Of a stretch of 64,000 nt of DNA, positions 15,127-23,774 are shown in pieces. How positions within the stretch are numbered: position 1 is the first letter of the stretch; each line of letters opens with the position of its first letter. The stretch is from contig NZ_KB899241.1 in the NCBI RefSeq assembly GCF_000378125.1, positions 2,189,358-2,253,357 on the forward strand. Reading direction: 5' to 3'. The position numbers and the translations under genes were made by a program. This stretch comes from Rudaea cellulosilytica DSM 22992. GTDB lineage: Bacteria; Pseudomonadota; Gammaproteobacteria; Xanthomonadales; Rhodanobacteraceae. The notes below the pieces were generated by a model, which was given only the letters and a program-made list of their open reading frames with translations, did not search any database and was not told the DNA's origin.

Positions 15127-17058
15127 CTACGCGTGCAGACCGAGTACGCCGCGTGCGCGCAGCTCGGCCACGATGCTGTCGGCAGCGGCTTCGGCGTTGA
15201 GCTTCTCCGTTTCGAGATGCAGCTCGGGCGCATCGGGTGCTTCGTATGGCGAATCGATGCCGGTGAAGTTTTTCAATTCGCCGCGCCGCGCCTTTTTGTA
15301 CAAGCCCTTCGGGTCCCGCGCTTCGACGACGGCGAGCGAGGTGTCGACGAAGATCTCGACGAATTCGCCGGCGCCGACCATGTCGCGCGCGAGCTTGCGC
15401 TCGGAGCGGAACGGCGAGATGAACGCGGTGAGCACGATCAGGCCGGCGTCGACCATGAGCTTGGCCACCTCGCCGATGCGGCGGATGTTCTCGATGCGGT
15501 CGGGGGCGGTAAAGCCGAGGTCCTTGTTCAGGCCGTGGCGCACGTTGTCGCCGTCGAGCAGGTAGGTGCGCACGCCGAGCGCGTGCAGCTTGCGTTCGAC
15601 GAGGTTCGCGATCGTCGACTTGCCGCTGCCCGAGAGGCCGGTGAACCAGAGCACGCAGGGTTTGTGCCCATTGAGCCGCGCGCGCGCTGCCTTGTCGACT
15701 TCGAGCGCCTGCCAGTGGATGTTCTGCGAACGACGCAGGGCGAAATGAATCGTGCCCGCGGCGATGGTGTGGTTGCTCAGGCGATCGATGACGATGAAGC
15801 TGCCCATGTCGCGGTTGTCCGCGTAGGGATCGAACGCGATCGCGCGGTCGAGCGTCAGCGTGCACACGCCGACCTCGTTGACGTTGAGCGTCTTGGCGAC
15901 GAGACGGTCGAGCGTGTTCACTTCGACCACGTATTTCGGTTTCGAGATCGAGCCGCCGACCGTGCTCGCGCCGGTCTTCACCAGATAGGCGCGGCCCGGC
16001 AGCATCGGCGTCTCGTCGAGCCAGGCGATCGTCGCTTCGAACTGATCGGCGAGTCCGGCCGGATCGTGTGCCGAAGAGATCACGTCGCCGCGGCTGATGT
16101 CGATTTCGTCGGCGAGCGTCAGTGTGACCGATTCGCCGCTCACGCCTTGAGCCTTGTCGCCGTCGAGGCTGACGATGCGCGCGACGGTCGAGGTCTTGCC
16201 CGAGGGCAGTACGCGGATTGCGTCGCCGGGTTTGACCGAGCCGCCGAGGATGCGGCCCGAGAAGCCGCGGAAGTCGAGGTTCGGGCGGTTGACCCATTGC
16301 ACCGGCATGCGCAGCGGTGCATTTGTGGAAGATGCGGCAATTTCCACATTTTCCAGGAATTCAAGCAGGTTTGGCCCGGTGTACCACGGCGTATTCGTGC
16401 TCGCCTCGGCGATGTTGTCGCCGCGCAGCGCCGCCATCGGGATGCTGGTGACACGCTCGATGCTGCCGTCGAGGCGTTCGATGAAGGCGCGGTACTCGCG
16501 GTCGATCTCGTTGAAAACCTGTTCAGAATAGCCGACGAGGTCGAGCTTGTTGACCGCGAGCACGACGTGCTTGATGCCGACCAGCGAAACCAGATAGCTG
16601 TGCCGCCGCGTCTGCGTGAGCACGCCCTTGCGTGCGTCGATCAGGATCACGGCGAGGTCGGCGGTCGAGGCGCCGGTGACCATGTTGCGCGTGTACTGTT
16701 CGTGCCCCGGCGTGTCGGCGACGATGAATTTGCGCTTGTCGGTCGAGAAGAAGCGGTAGGCGACGTCGATCGTGATGCCCTGTTCGCGCTCGGCGGAAAG
16801 ACCGTCGACGAGCAGGGCGAAGTCGAGTTCGTCGCCCTGCGTGCCGTGCTTCTTCGAATCGGCGTCGAGCGTGGACATCTGGTCGTCGAGCAGCGCCTTG
16901 GCCTCGTACAGCATGCGCCCGATCAGGGTGCTCTTGCCGTCGTCGACGCTGCCGCAGGTGATGAAGCGCAGCAGCGACTTGTTCTCGTGCGTGCGCAGGT
17001 ACTGCTCGATGTCGGTTTCGATCAGGGCACGATCGGTAGATTGGAAAGCGGTATTCAT
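15127..17058 (-). CDS. cysNC: Bifunctional sulfate adenylyltransferase GTPase subunit / APS kinase (CysNC)
   Basis: 643 residues. The N-terminal half is CysN, the GTPase that drives ATP sulfurylase: P-loop GSVDDGKS (residues 36-43), switch motif [18 protein letters not shown], and an EF-Tu-like barrel. The C-terminal part (from about 455) is the APS kinase CysC with P-loop GLSGSGKST (about 474-482), [15 protein letters not shown] and FISPFRSER. It makes PAPS from sulfate and ATP for assimilation. The start ATG 17058 shares one base with the cysD stop (TGATG), so translation is coupled. The MNTAFQS start is chosen because upstream codons belong to the cysD frame-shadow. Confidence 0.96.
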   Translation of the reverse strand: MNTAFQSTDRALIETDIEQYLRTHENKSLLRFITCGSVDDGKSTLIGRMLYEAKALLDDQMSTLDADSKKHGTQGDELDFALLVDGLSAEREQGITIDVAYRFFSTDKRKFIVADTPGHEQYTRNMVTGASTADLAVILIDARKGVLTQTRRHSYLVSLVGIKHVVLAVNKLDLVGYSEQVFNEIDREYRAFIERLDGSIERVTSIPMAALRGDNIAEASTNTPWYTGPNLLEFLENVEIAASSTNAPLRMPVQWVNRPNLDFRGFSGRILGGSVKPGDAIRVLPSGKTSTVARIVSLDGDKAQGVSGESVTLTLADEIDISRGDVISSAHDPAGLADQFEATIAWLDETPMLPGRAYLVKTGASTVGGSISKPKYVVEVNTLDRLVAKTLNVNEVGVCTLTLDRAIAFDPYADNRDMGSFIVIDRLSNHTIAAGTIHFALRRSQNIHWQALEVDKAARARLNGHKPCVLWFTGLSGSGKSTIANLVERKLHALGVRTYLLDGDNVRHGLNKDLGFTAPDRIENIRRIGEVAKLMVDAGLIVLTAFISPFRSERKLARDMVGAGEFVEIFVDTSLAVVEARDPKGLYKKARRGELKNFTGIDSPYEAPDAPELHLETEKLNAEAAADSIVAELRARGVLGLHA

Positions 17059-17960
17059 CAGAAATATCCCTCCGCCTTCTTCTTCTCCATCGACGCACTC
17101 GAGTCGTGATCGATCAGGCGACCCTGGCGTTCGGTGGTCGTCGCGAGCAGCATCTCCTGGATGATTGCGGGCAGCGTCGCCGCCGTCGACTCGATCGCAC
17201 CCGACAGCGGGTAACAGCCGAGCGTGCGGAAACGAACGGATTTGTTTTTCGGCGTCTCGCCGCTGCGCAGCGGAAAGCGTTCGTCGTCGACCATGATCAG
17301 CATGCCGTCGCGCTCGACCACGGGCCGCTCGGCGGCGAGGTAGAGCGGCACGATCGGGATGTCTTCGAGGTGGATGTACTGCCAGATGTCGAGCTCGGTC
17401 CAGTTCGACAGCGGGAACACGCGGATCGACTCGCCGGGATTCTTGCGCGTGTTGTACAGGCGCCAGAGTTCGGGGCGTTGGTTCTTCGGGTCCCACTGAT
17501 GCTGGGCCGAACGGAACGAAAACACGCGTTCCTTCGCGCGCGACTTCTCCTCGTCGCGACGCGCGCCGCCGAAGGCGAGGTCGAAACGATGCAGGTCGAG
17601 CGCCTGCTTGAGCCCCTGCGTTTTCCACATGTCCGTATGCTTGGCCGAGCCGTGCGTGAACGGATTGATGCCGAGCGCTTCGGCTTCCGGATTCTTGTGC
17701 ACGATCAGCTCCATGCCCGACTCGCGCGCGGCGCGTTCGCGCATCGCGTACATGTCGCGGAACTTCCAGGTCGTATCGACGTGGAGCAGCGGAAACGGCG
17801 GGCGGCTCGGGTAAAACGCCTTGCGCGCGAGGTGCAGCATCACCGACGAATCCTTGCCGATCGAATACAGCATCACCGGCCGCTGGGACTCGGCGACGGC
17901 TTCGCGCAGGATGTCGATGCTTTCGGCTTCGAGGCGTTGCAGGTGGGTCAGGCTGGGCAT
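17058..17960 (-). CDS. cysD: Sulfate adenylyltransferase subunit 2 (CysD)
   Basis: 300 residues, the normal length, with the PP-loop-type nucleotide motif [33 protein letters not shown] and the C-terminal [17 protein letters not shown] tail. CysD adenylylates sulfate with ATP, giving APS, in complex with the CysN half of the next gene. The ATG at 17960 has only AGG upstream, and a possible -10 box (CATAAT) ends six bases before the ATG, so the mRNA may have almost no leader. It heads a two-gene operon; reductase genes of the pathway (cysH, cysIJ) are not in this window. Confidence 0.96.
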   Translation of the reverse strand: MPSLTHLQRLEAESIDILREAVAESQRPVMLYSIGKDSSVMLHLARKAFYPSRPPFPLLHVDTTWKFRDMYAMRERAARESGMELIVHKNPEAEALGINPFTHGSAKHTDMWKTQGLKQALDLHRFDLAFGGARRDEEKSRAKERVFSFRSAQHQWDPKNQRPELWRLYNTRKNPGESIRVFPLSNWTELDIWQYIHLEDIPIVPLYLAAERPVVERDGMLIMVDDERFPLRSGETPKNKSVRFRTLGCYPLSGAIESTAATLPAIIQEMLLATTTERQGRLIDHDSSASMEKKKAEGYF

Positions 17961-18023
17961 CTACCTATTATGCGGCAAACGCATATCGCCGGAAGCAATA
18001 AAGCGGGCAGGAAAGGGCGCGCG

Positions 18024-18077
18024 GGTCCCGAAGAAAAAGCATAAGCAAAGAACGATTTCTCCGCTTTCTTCGGGCCC
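18024..18077 (-). terminator. Inverted repeat between dps and cysD
   Basis: GGTCCCGAAGAAA (18024-18036) and TTTCTTCGGGCCC (18065-18077) pair over 13 bases with one wobble, around a 28-base loop. It lies just past the dps stop on the minus strand and upstream of cysD, so it may end the dps transcript. No T-run follows. Confidence 0.4.
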
Positions 18078-18095
18078 CGTCTTCCGCGATACGGG

Positions 18096-18584
18096 CTACT
18101 GCAGATGCGCCTCGAGGAACCACAACGACTTGTCGAGGCCGCGCGAGATGCCGGTGAACAGGTCGGCCGTGTCGGCGTCGCCAGCGTTGTTGCTGGCATC
18201 GATCGCGGCACGGGTCGACTTGGCCAGCTGGGCGTAGCGGTCGGCGAGCAGGGCCACCATCTGCATGCCGTCGTAGCTGTCGTGCGGCAGTTCGGCGATG
18301 CGCGAAGCCTTGGCCGCAATGCGCGCCGTGCCCATCGCCACGCCGCCGAGCGCGGTCACGCGTTCGGCCACGTCATCCACCGGTCCCTCGAGTTGCTCGG
18401 CGAGCTCGTCGAACAGTTCGTGCAGGGCGATGAAATAGGGACCCTTCACGTTCCAGTGCGCCTGCTTGACCTGGGTGTACAGATCGAGCGTGTCGGCGAG
18501 TTGCGCGTTGAGCAGCGCGATCATCTTCTCGCGCAGCTTCGGCGCGATGTCGATGCGGGTTGGATTCTGCTTGTGCTTGGCCAT
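18096..18584 (-). CDS. dps: Dps-family DNA-binding ferritin
   Basis: 162 residues, starting MAKHKQNPTRIDIAPKLREK at ATG 18584 with AAGGAG upstream. Dps forms dodecamers that oxidise and store iron with hydrogen peroxide and shield DNA. The dinuclear ferroxidase ligands are present: H in QAHWNV, H in ALHELFDEL, and D and E in VDDVAERVTALGG. A Lys-rich N-terminal tail typical of DNA-binding members is short here. Upstream, a promoter with -35 TTCAAT, a 17-base spacer and -10 TATAGT (18613-18641) gives a leader of about 22 bases. The weak -35 would fit an activated, stress-induced promoter. Confidence 0.95.
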   Translation of the reverse strand: MAKHKQNPTRIDIAPKLREKMIALLNAQLADTLDLYTQVKQAHWNVKGPYFIALHELFDELAEQLEGPVDDVAERVTALGGVAMGTARIAAKASRIAELPHDSYDGMQMVALLADRYAQLAKSTRAAIDASNNAGDADTADLFTGISRGLDKSLWFLEAHLQ

Positions 18585-18612
18585 GGATCGCTCCTTTTGC
18601 GGGGACAGCGTC

Positions 18613-18641
18613 ACTATAATGTCGCCCGATTCCACATTGAA
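18613..18641 (-). promoter_or_regulatory. Predicted dps promoter overlapping a plus-strand -10 for hrpA
   Basis: On the minus strand TTCAAT (18641-18636), 17 bases, then TATAGT (18618-18613). On the plus strand TATAAT at 18615-18620 could be the -10 of the divergent hrpA gene, though no good -35 is seen for it. The two -10 boxes share four bases, so the two genes may compete for polymerase. Confidence 0.5.
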
Positions 18642-18703
18642 GTCGATTGTTGCGATCCCCGCGATAGACCACATCTATCACGGACCTCGCCACCTGCCGC
18701 TGC

Positions 18704-21700
18704 GTGAAACCTCGTATTTCTCCCGACTCCCCGCTTTCCGCCCTGCGCGCCGAGATTGCCGAAACGATGCTGCGCGATCGCCGCGCGCTGTCGCGCGAGA
18801 TCGACCGGCTTGCGTCGCGCGCAGCCGACGAGACTGCACTCGCGCGCCTGCGCCTGCGCATCGCCGCCGCGCGGGCGCGCTACGCGACGCGTTCGGCGAG
18901 CGTTCCCGAGATCCGCGTCGACGAGTCGTTGCCGATCGCGGCGCGCACGGACGAGATCGTCGAACTGATTCGCAAGCACCAGGTCATCGTCCTCGCCGGC
19001 GAAACCGGTTCGGGCAAGAGCACGCAGTTGCCGAAGCTCTGCCTCGCCGCCGGTCGCGGCCGCGCCGGCTTGATCGGCTGCACGCAGCCGCGCCGCGTCG
19101 CCGCGCGCAGCGTGGCGCGGCGTGTGGCGGACGAGTTGGGGACCGAACTCGGCAGCCTAGTCGGCTATCAGGTGCGCTTTGCCGACCAGGCCAGCGAACG
19201 CACCCTGGTCAAGTTCATGACCGACGGCATCCTGCTCGCGGAAACGCAGGGCGATCCGTGGCTCAACGCCTACGACACGATCATCATCGACGAGGCGCAC
19301 GAGCGCAGCCTCAACATCGATTTCCTGCTCGGTTATCTCAAGCGCCTGCTCGCGCGCCGCAAGGATCTCAAGCTCATCGTCACTTCGGCGACGATCGACA
19401 CGGCGCGTTTCGCCGCGCATTTCGGCAACGCGCCCGTGGTCGAGGTCGAGGGCCGCAGTTATCCGGTCGAAGTGCGCTGGCGGCCTGCACCGGAAAAGGA
19501 AAACCTGACCCAGGTCGAGCAGATCGTCGCCGCAGTCGACGAAATCACGCGCGAGGACCCGCGCGGCGATGCGCTGATCTTCCTTTCGGGCGAACGCGAG
19601 ATCCGCGAAACGCATTTGTCGCTCGCGCGGCGCAACTACCGCGCGACCGAAGTGCTTGCGCTGTACGCGCGCCTGTCCGCGGCCGAGCAGGATCGCGTGT
19701 TCAAGCCCGGTGCCGCGCGGCGCATCGTGCTCGCGACCAACGTCGCGGAAACCTCGCTGACCGTGCCGCGCATCCGCTACGTGATCGACACGGGCACGGC
19801 GCGGGTCAAGCGCTACCTGCCGCGCAGCCAGCTTGAGCGCCTGCACGTCGAGCCGATCTCGCAGGCCGCGGCCGAGCAGCGCAAAGGCCGCTGCGGTCGA
19901 ATCGGACCGGGCGTGTGCCTGCGCCTGTACGCCGAGGACGATTTCAACGCGCGGCCGAAATACTCCGATCCGGAAATCCTGCGTTCCTCGCTGGCCGGCG
20001 TGATCCTGCGCATGCTCAGCCTGAAGCTGGGCGAGGTGGAAAATTTCCCGTTCGTCGAAGCGCCGAATCCGCGTGCGATCGGCGATGGCTGGCGGCGGTT
20101 GCAGGAGCTCGGCGCCGTATCTATGCGTTCATCCTTGAACGCGGAAGATCAAAAAGCGGGCATCCATGACCGCACTTCTCAATATGTGCTGACCGATATC
20201 GGTCGTGGCATGGCAGCGATGCCGATCGACGTCGCGCTGGCGCGCATGCTGGTCGAGGCGCAGCGGCTGGGCGTATCGCGCGAACTGCTGATCCTCGTCG
20301 CCTTTCTTTCGATCCAGGATCCGCGCGAGCGCCCGCCCGATGCGCGCCAGGCAGCCGACACCGCGCACGCGCAATTCGTCGATGCGAAATCCGATTTCAT
20401 CGGCGTACTCAATCTCTGGCAGGCACACGCGCTCGCGCACGAGGATCTCACCCAGTCGAAGCTGCGCGACTGGTGCGGCGCGCGCTTCCTTTCCTACCTG
20501 CGCATGCGCGAATGGCGCGAGCTGCATCGGCAGTTATTGCTGCTCGAGGCGCCGGAGCAGGAGACGCGCGAAAAGCCGCCCGAAAAGTCGAAAGCGAAGA
20601 GTGCGCGACAGGCGGCTCCCGGTGCTGCCGAAACCGAATTGCAGAAAGCGGCGGCGGCGAACTACGAAGCGGTGCATCGCAGCCTGCTCAGCGGCTGGCC
20701 GACCCAGGTCGCGCTCAAGGACGAGAAGAACCAGTACCGCGGCACACGCGAGCGCCGCTATCAGATCTTTCCCGGCTCCGCGCTTGCGAAGAAGCCACCG
20801 CGCTGGCTGTTGTCCGGGCAGATTCTCGATCTGCAGAAGGTCTACGCGATGCTCAACGCCGAGGTCGCGCCCGAATGGATCGAGCAGCAGGCCGCGCATC
20901 TGGTCAAGAAGGCGTGGCGCGAGCCGCACTGGTCGCGCAAGCGCGGCGCCGTGCTCGCGTTCGAGCAGGTGACGCTGTTCGGATTGATTCTGGTCGAGAA
21001 ACGCACCGTGCAGTTCGGCGCGCAGGACGGTATCGATCAAAACCGCACCGAAGCGCACGAGGTATTCTTGCGCGAGGCGCTGGCCCGTTGCGATATCGAC
21101 AGTCGTGCCGATTGCGTGCGCGCGAATGCGCGCGTGCTCGAGCAGGCGCACGAGATCGAAGCCAAACAGCGCCGCAGCGGACTCGTGCGCGACGAGGACG
21201 AACTCGTCGCCTTCTTGCGCGGCAAGCTGCCGGCTGACATCAGCACGGCAGCCGCGTTCGATGCATGGTATCGCCGCGCTTCCGCGGCCGAGCAGGCGGC
21301 GCTGCGCTGGTCGCTAGACGACGTATTGGAGAGCACGCCCGGCTTGCGCGCGAGCGACTTCCCGACGCATCTCGACTGCGCCGGACACAAGCTCAAGCTC
21401 GACTACCGTTTCGTTCCTGGTGACGCCGGCGACGGCGTCACGCTGCAGGTACCGCTCGCCTTCGTCAACGCGGTTCCGGCGCGGCGCTGCGAATGGCTCG
21501 TGCCGGGTCTGCTGCCGGAAAAGATCGCCGAACTGATCCGCGGACTGCCGAAGGCGCTGCGGCGCAATTTCGTGCCCGCACCGGATTTTGCGCGCGCGTT
21601 CGCCGAGGCAGAACGGCCGCGCGACGAACCGCTGTTCGAAGTGCTTGCGGCGTATCTCAAGCGCGTGAGCGGGATCGAGATTGGCGCGGGCGACTTCGCC

Positions 21701-22696
21701 ACCATCGAACTACCGGCACATTTCTCGATGCGCTTCCGCGTCTACGACGAGCACGGCAAAACGCTGGCCGAGGGCCGCGACATCGAGTCGATCCGCGATG
21801 CCTGGGGCGGCGCCGCGAACGCCGCGTTCTCGCGTCGTGCCGATGTGGAACTCGCGCGCGAGGAAGTCGCCGAGTTCGATTTCGAGGACATTCCCGAGCG
21901 CATCGTCAGCGCCGGCAACCTTGTTGCCTATCCGGCGCTGGTCGACCTTGGCGAAAGCGTCGCCTTGCGCGTGTTCGAGCGCGCCGACGAGGCGCGCGAC
22001 GCGCACCTGCGTGGCGTGCGCCGCATGCTGCGCCGCTCGTTGCACGAGAAGATCAAGCAGGCAAGAAGACAACTGCCGATCGAGCGGCGGCTTGCGCTGA
22101 AGTACGCCGGCATCGCCAGCGTCGACGAACTGCGCGAGGACATCGTCGAGGCGGCGCTGACCGAACTGCTCGATGCGAGCGATCTCGATCTACGTCAACG
22201 CAGCGCGTTCCATCACGCCGAGGCTGAGATCGGTGGCAAGCTGTTCGCGACCGCGGTCGAACGGCTCAAGCTGGTCGAGGACGTGCTCGGCGCCTATGCG
22301 GAATTCACGCCTTGGCTGGAGCCACCGCTGATCGGCTATGCCAAGGCGAACTACGACGACCTGCGCGAACAGCTCGCCGAGCTCGTCCATCCGGGATTCG
22401 TGCAAAAAGTGGACAAATCCCGTCTGCAGCATTTTCCACGCTATCTCAAGGCGATGCGCCTGCGCGCCGAACGCCTGCGCCAGGACGCCACGCGCGATCA
22501 GGCGCGCATGCTGACCGTGCGCGGCTACTGGCGCGAATACCTCAAGCACCGCGCCAGCGGCGATGCCGATCCTGCACTGCTCGAAGAGCTGCGTTGGCTG
22601 ATCGAGGAACTGCGCGTCTCGCTGTTCGCCCAGGAATTGAAAACCGCCGAGCCGGTGTCGCCGAAGCGGCTCAACAAGCTGATCGAAGAATTGTAG
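18704..22696 (+). CDS. hrpA: ATP-dependent RNA helicase HrpA (DEAH box)
   Basis: 1330 residues, close to E. coli HrpA (1300). Walker A GETGSGKST (99-107), DEAH (196-199) in IIIDEAHERSLNID, SATID, and motif VI QRKGRCGRIGPG, followed by the HA2 and OB regions and a long C-terminal DUF3418. It unwinds RNA and in E. coli rescues stalled ribosomes. The GTG at 18704 begins MKPRISPDSPLSALRAEIAE. Oddities: a stretch of about 20 residues at roughly 473-495 (SMRSSLNAEDQKAGIHDRTS, encoded near 20120-20185) sits where relatives have a short LDEENRLT-like turn, and a low-complexity Lys/Pro/Glu insert lies at about residue 620. Confidence 0.94.
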   Translation: MKPRISPDSPLSALRAEIAETMLRDRRALSREIDRLASRAADETALARLRLRIAAARARYATRSASVPEIRVDESLPIAARTDEIVELIRKHQVIVLAGETGSGKSTQLPKLCLAAGRGRAGLIGCTQPRRVAARSVARRVADELGTELGSLVGYQVRFADQASERTLVKFMTDGILLAETQGDPWLNAYDTIIIDEAHERSLNIDFLLGYLKRLLARRKDLKLIVTSATIDTARFAAHFGNAPVVEVEGRSYPVEVRWRPAPEKENLTQVEQIVAAVDEITREDPRGDALIFLSGEREIRETHLSLARRNYRATEVLALYARLSAAEQDRVFKPGAARRIVLATNVAETSLTVPRIRYVIDTGTARVKRYLPRSQLERLHVEPISQAAAEQRKGRCGRIGPGVCLRLYAEDDFNARPKYSDPEILRSSLAGVILRMLSLKLGEVENFPFVEAPNPRAIGDGWRRLQELGAVSMRSSLNAEDQKAGIHDRTSQYVLTDIGRGMAAMPIDVALARMLVEAQRLGVSRELLILVAFLSIQDPRERPPDARQAADTAHAQFVDAKSDFIGVLNLWQAHALAHEDLTQSKLRDWCGARFLSYLRMREWRELHRQLLLLEAPEQETREKPPEKSKAKSARQAAPGAAETELQKAAAANYEAVHRSLLSGWPTQVALKDEKNQYRGTRERRYQIFPGSALAKKPPRWLLSGQILDLQKVYAMLNAEVAPEWIEQQAAHLVKKAWREPHWSRKRGAVLAFEQVTLFGLILVEKRTVQFGAQDGIDQNRTEAHEVFLREALARCDIDSRADCVRANARVLEQAHEIEAKQRRSGLVRDEDELVAFLRGKLPADISTAAAFDAWYRRASAAEQAALRWSLDDVLESTPGLRASDFPTHLDCAGHKLKLDYRFVPGDAGDGVTLQVPLAFVNAVPARRCEWLVPGLLPEKIAELIRGLPKALRRNFVPAPDFARAFAEAERPRDEPLFEVLAAYLKRVSGIEIGAGDFATIELPAHFSMRFRVYDEHGKTLAEGRDIESIRDAWGGAANAAFSRRADVELAREEVAEFDFEDIPERIVSAGNLVAYPALVDLGESVALRVFERADEARDAHLRGVRRMLRRSLHEKIKQARRQLPIERRLALKYAGIASVDELREDIVEAALTELLDASDLDLRQRSAFHHAEAEIGGKLFATAVERLKLVEDVLGAYAEFTPWLEPPLIGYAKANYDDLREQLAELVHPGFVQKVDKSRLQHFPRYLKAMRLRAERLRQDATRDQARMLTVRGYWREYLKHRASGDADPALLEELRWLIEELRVSLFAQELKTAEPVSPKRLNKLIEEL

Positions 22697-22723
22697 GCGC
22701 GCGATTCCGCATGCGCGCTGCGG

Positions 22724-23203
22724 CTATTTCGTGCGTTCCACACGCAGGCTGTCGCAGTCGCAGCCGCTCACGAACAGCAGCCAGTTACCGGACATCGTCG
22801 GCTCGAGCTTGACCTTGGGGTTGTGCAGCTTGCCGCCGTCGTAACGACCGGCCTGCGATTGGGTCCATTCCTGCCCATTCTGCAGCTTGAACACGGTCTT
22901 GCCGGTCCAGCCAGTGAACAGGCCGTCGATGCGCGTCTCGATGCGCTCGCGCGGCGCGTCGTCGGCATAGAAGATGGGCTTGTTCGAGGGCGTGACGAGC
23001 TTCGTGACCGTCACGGGATGCGCGGCAAGCCAGTCGTTGAGCCGCTTGAGCGCTTCGGGACTGAGCTTGTCGAGCTCGGCGGCATGGAACTCCTCCTTCG
23101 ACATGCGCTCCTGCAAGGCCGGCTGCTCGGCGGCAGACGCGCCGCCGCAAGCCGAGGCGATGCCGAGCGCAACGCACGGCAACGCGACTTTGCGCAAACT
23201 CAC
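22724..23203 (-). CDS. Secreted hypothetical protein, second of a tandem paralogous pair
   Basis: 159 residues. The start is GTG 23203, overlapping the stop of its upstream paralogue as GTGA. A signal peptide (KVALPCVALGIASACGGASAAE) precedes a mature domain: MSKEEFHAAELDKLSPEALKRLNDWLAAH, a central beta-rich part with GLFTGWTGKTVFKLQNGQEWTQSQ, and a closing WLLFVSGCDCDSLRVERTK. The signal ends in AxA rather than a clear lipobox, although a Cys precedes it. About half the residues match the neighbour. The family is not named here and the role is unknown; the tightly coupled pair suggests a hetero-oligomer or a recent duplication. Confidence 0.7.
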   Translation of the reverse strand: MSLRKVALPCVALGIASACGGASAAEQPALQERMSKEEFHAAELDKLSPEALKRLNDWLAAHPVTVTKLVTPSNKPIFYADDAPRERIETRIDGLFTGWTGKTVFKLQNGQEWTQSQAGRYDGGKLHNPKVKLEPTMSGNWLLFVSGCDCDSLRVERTK

Positions 23204-23667
23204 TTCGTGCGTTCCACGCGCACGCTGCAGCCGCAGGGTTCGACGTAAAGAAGCCAACTGCCGAGCAGCATCGGCTTGATCTTCACTTTTGGATTGTCGT
23301 ACTTGCCGTTGGACATCTGGCCCGACTCGGCTTGGGTCCATTCCTGGCCGTTGTCGAGACGGAAGATGGTCTTGCCGTACCAGCCAGTGAAACGGCCGGT
23401 GATGCGCGTCTCGATGACTTGACGTTGACCCTGGTCGGTCTCGAACACCGGCTTGCCGGTCGGCGTTTCGATCTTGGTGATGGTCTTGACGATCGCATGG
23501 CCGCTGAGCCAGTCGTTCAGCGACTTCAGCTCGGCCGGGCTGAGCTTGTCGAGGCCGGCGGCGTGGAATTCGCCCTTGGACATGCGCTCTTCGAGCGTGG
23601 GGGTGGTTTCCGCGGCGATTGCGCTGAGGGCGAGTAGGGAGAGGGCAAGACCGACAATGCGACGCAT
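23200..23667 (-). CDS. Secreted hypothetical protein, first of a tandem paralogous pair
   Basis: 155 residues from ATG 23667. The signal peptide MRRIVGLALSLLALSAIAAE leads into a domain nearly parallel to the next gene: LEERMSKGEFHAAGLDKLSPAELKSLNDWLSGH, then GRFTGWYGKTIFRLDNGQEWTQAE, and WLLYVEPCGCSVRVERTK at the C-terminus. Conserved features of both copies are the LDKLSP(A/E) helix, GWxGKTxFxLxNGQEWTQ and a CxC near the end, so a shared fold and perhaps a disulfide or metal site. The last four bases overlap the start of the second copy, making one operon. Function unknown. Confidence 0.7.
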   Translation of the reverse strand: MRRIVGLALSLLALSAIAAETTPTLEERMSKGEFHAAGLDKLSPAELKSLNDWLSGHAIVKTITKIETPTGKPVFETDQGQRQVIETRITGRFTGWYGKTIFRLDNGQEWTQAESGQMSNGKYDNPKVKIKPMLLGSWLLYVEPCGCSVRVERTK

Positions 23668-23762
23668 GGGAGAGACTCTCGGTTCGAGCGAAGGCGGCAT
23701 TGTAGCGGCTTGCGCGGCGGCTGCACACGCTCGGGCCGTTCGGCATTCGCGGCGCGTGGCGG

Positions 23763-23768
23763 TAGAAT
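23763..23768 (+). promoter_or_regulatory. Possible -10 box directly before relA
   Basis: TAGAAT ends six bases before the relA ATG at 23775. If it is used, transcription would start at or next to the start codon, giving a leaderless or nearly leaderless mRNA; there is indeed no ribosome-binding site in front of the ATG. The -35 region is poor. Confidence 0.35.
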
Positions 23769-23774
23769 CCGCGC

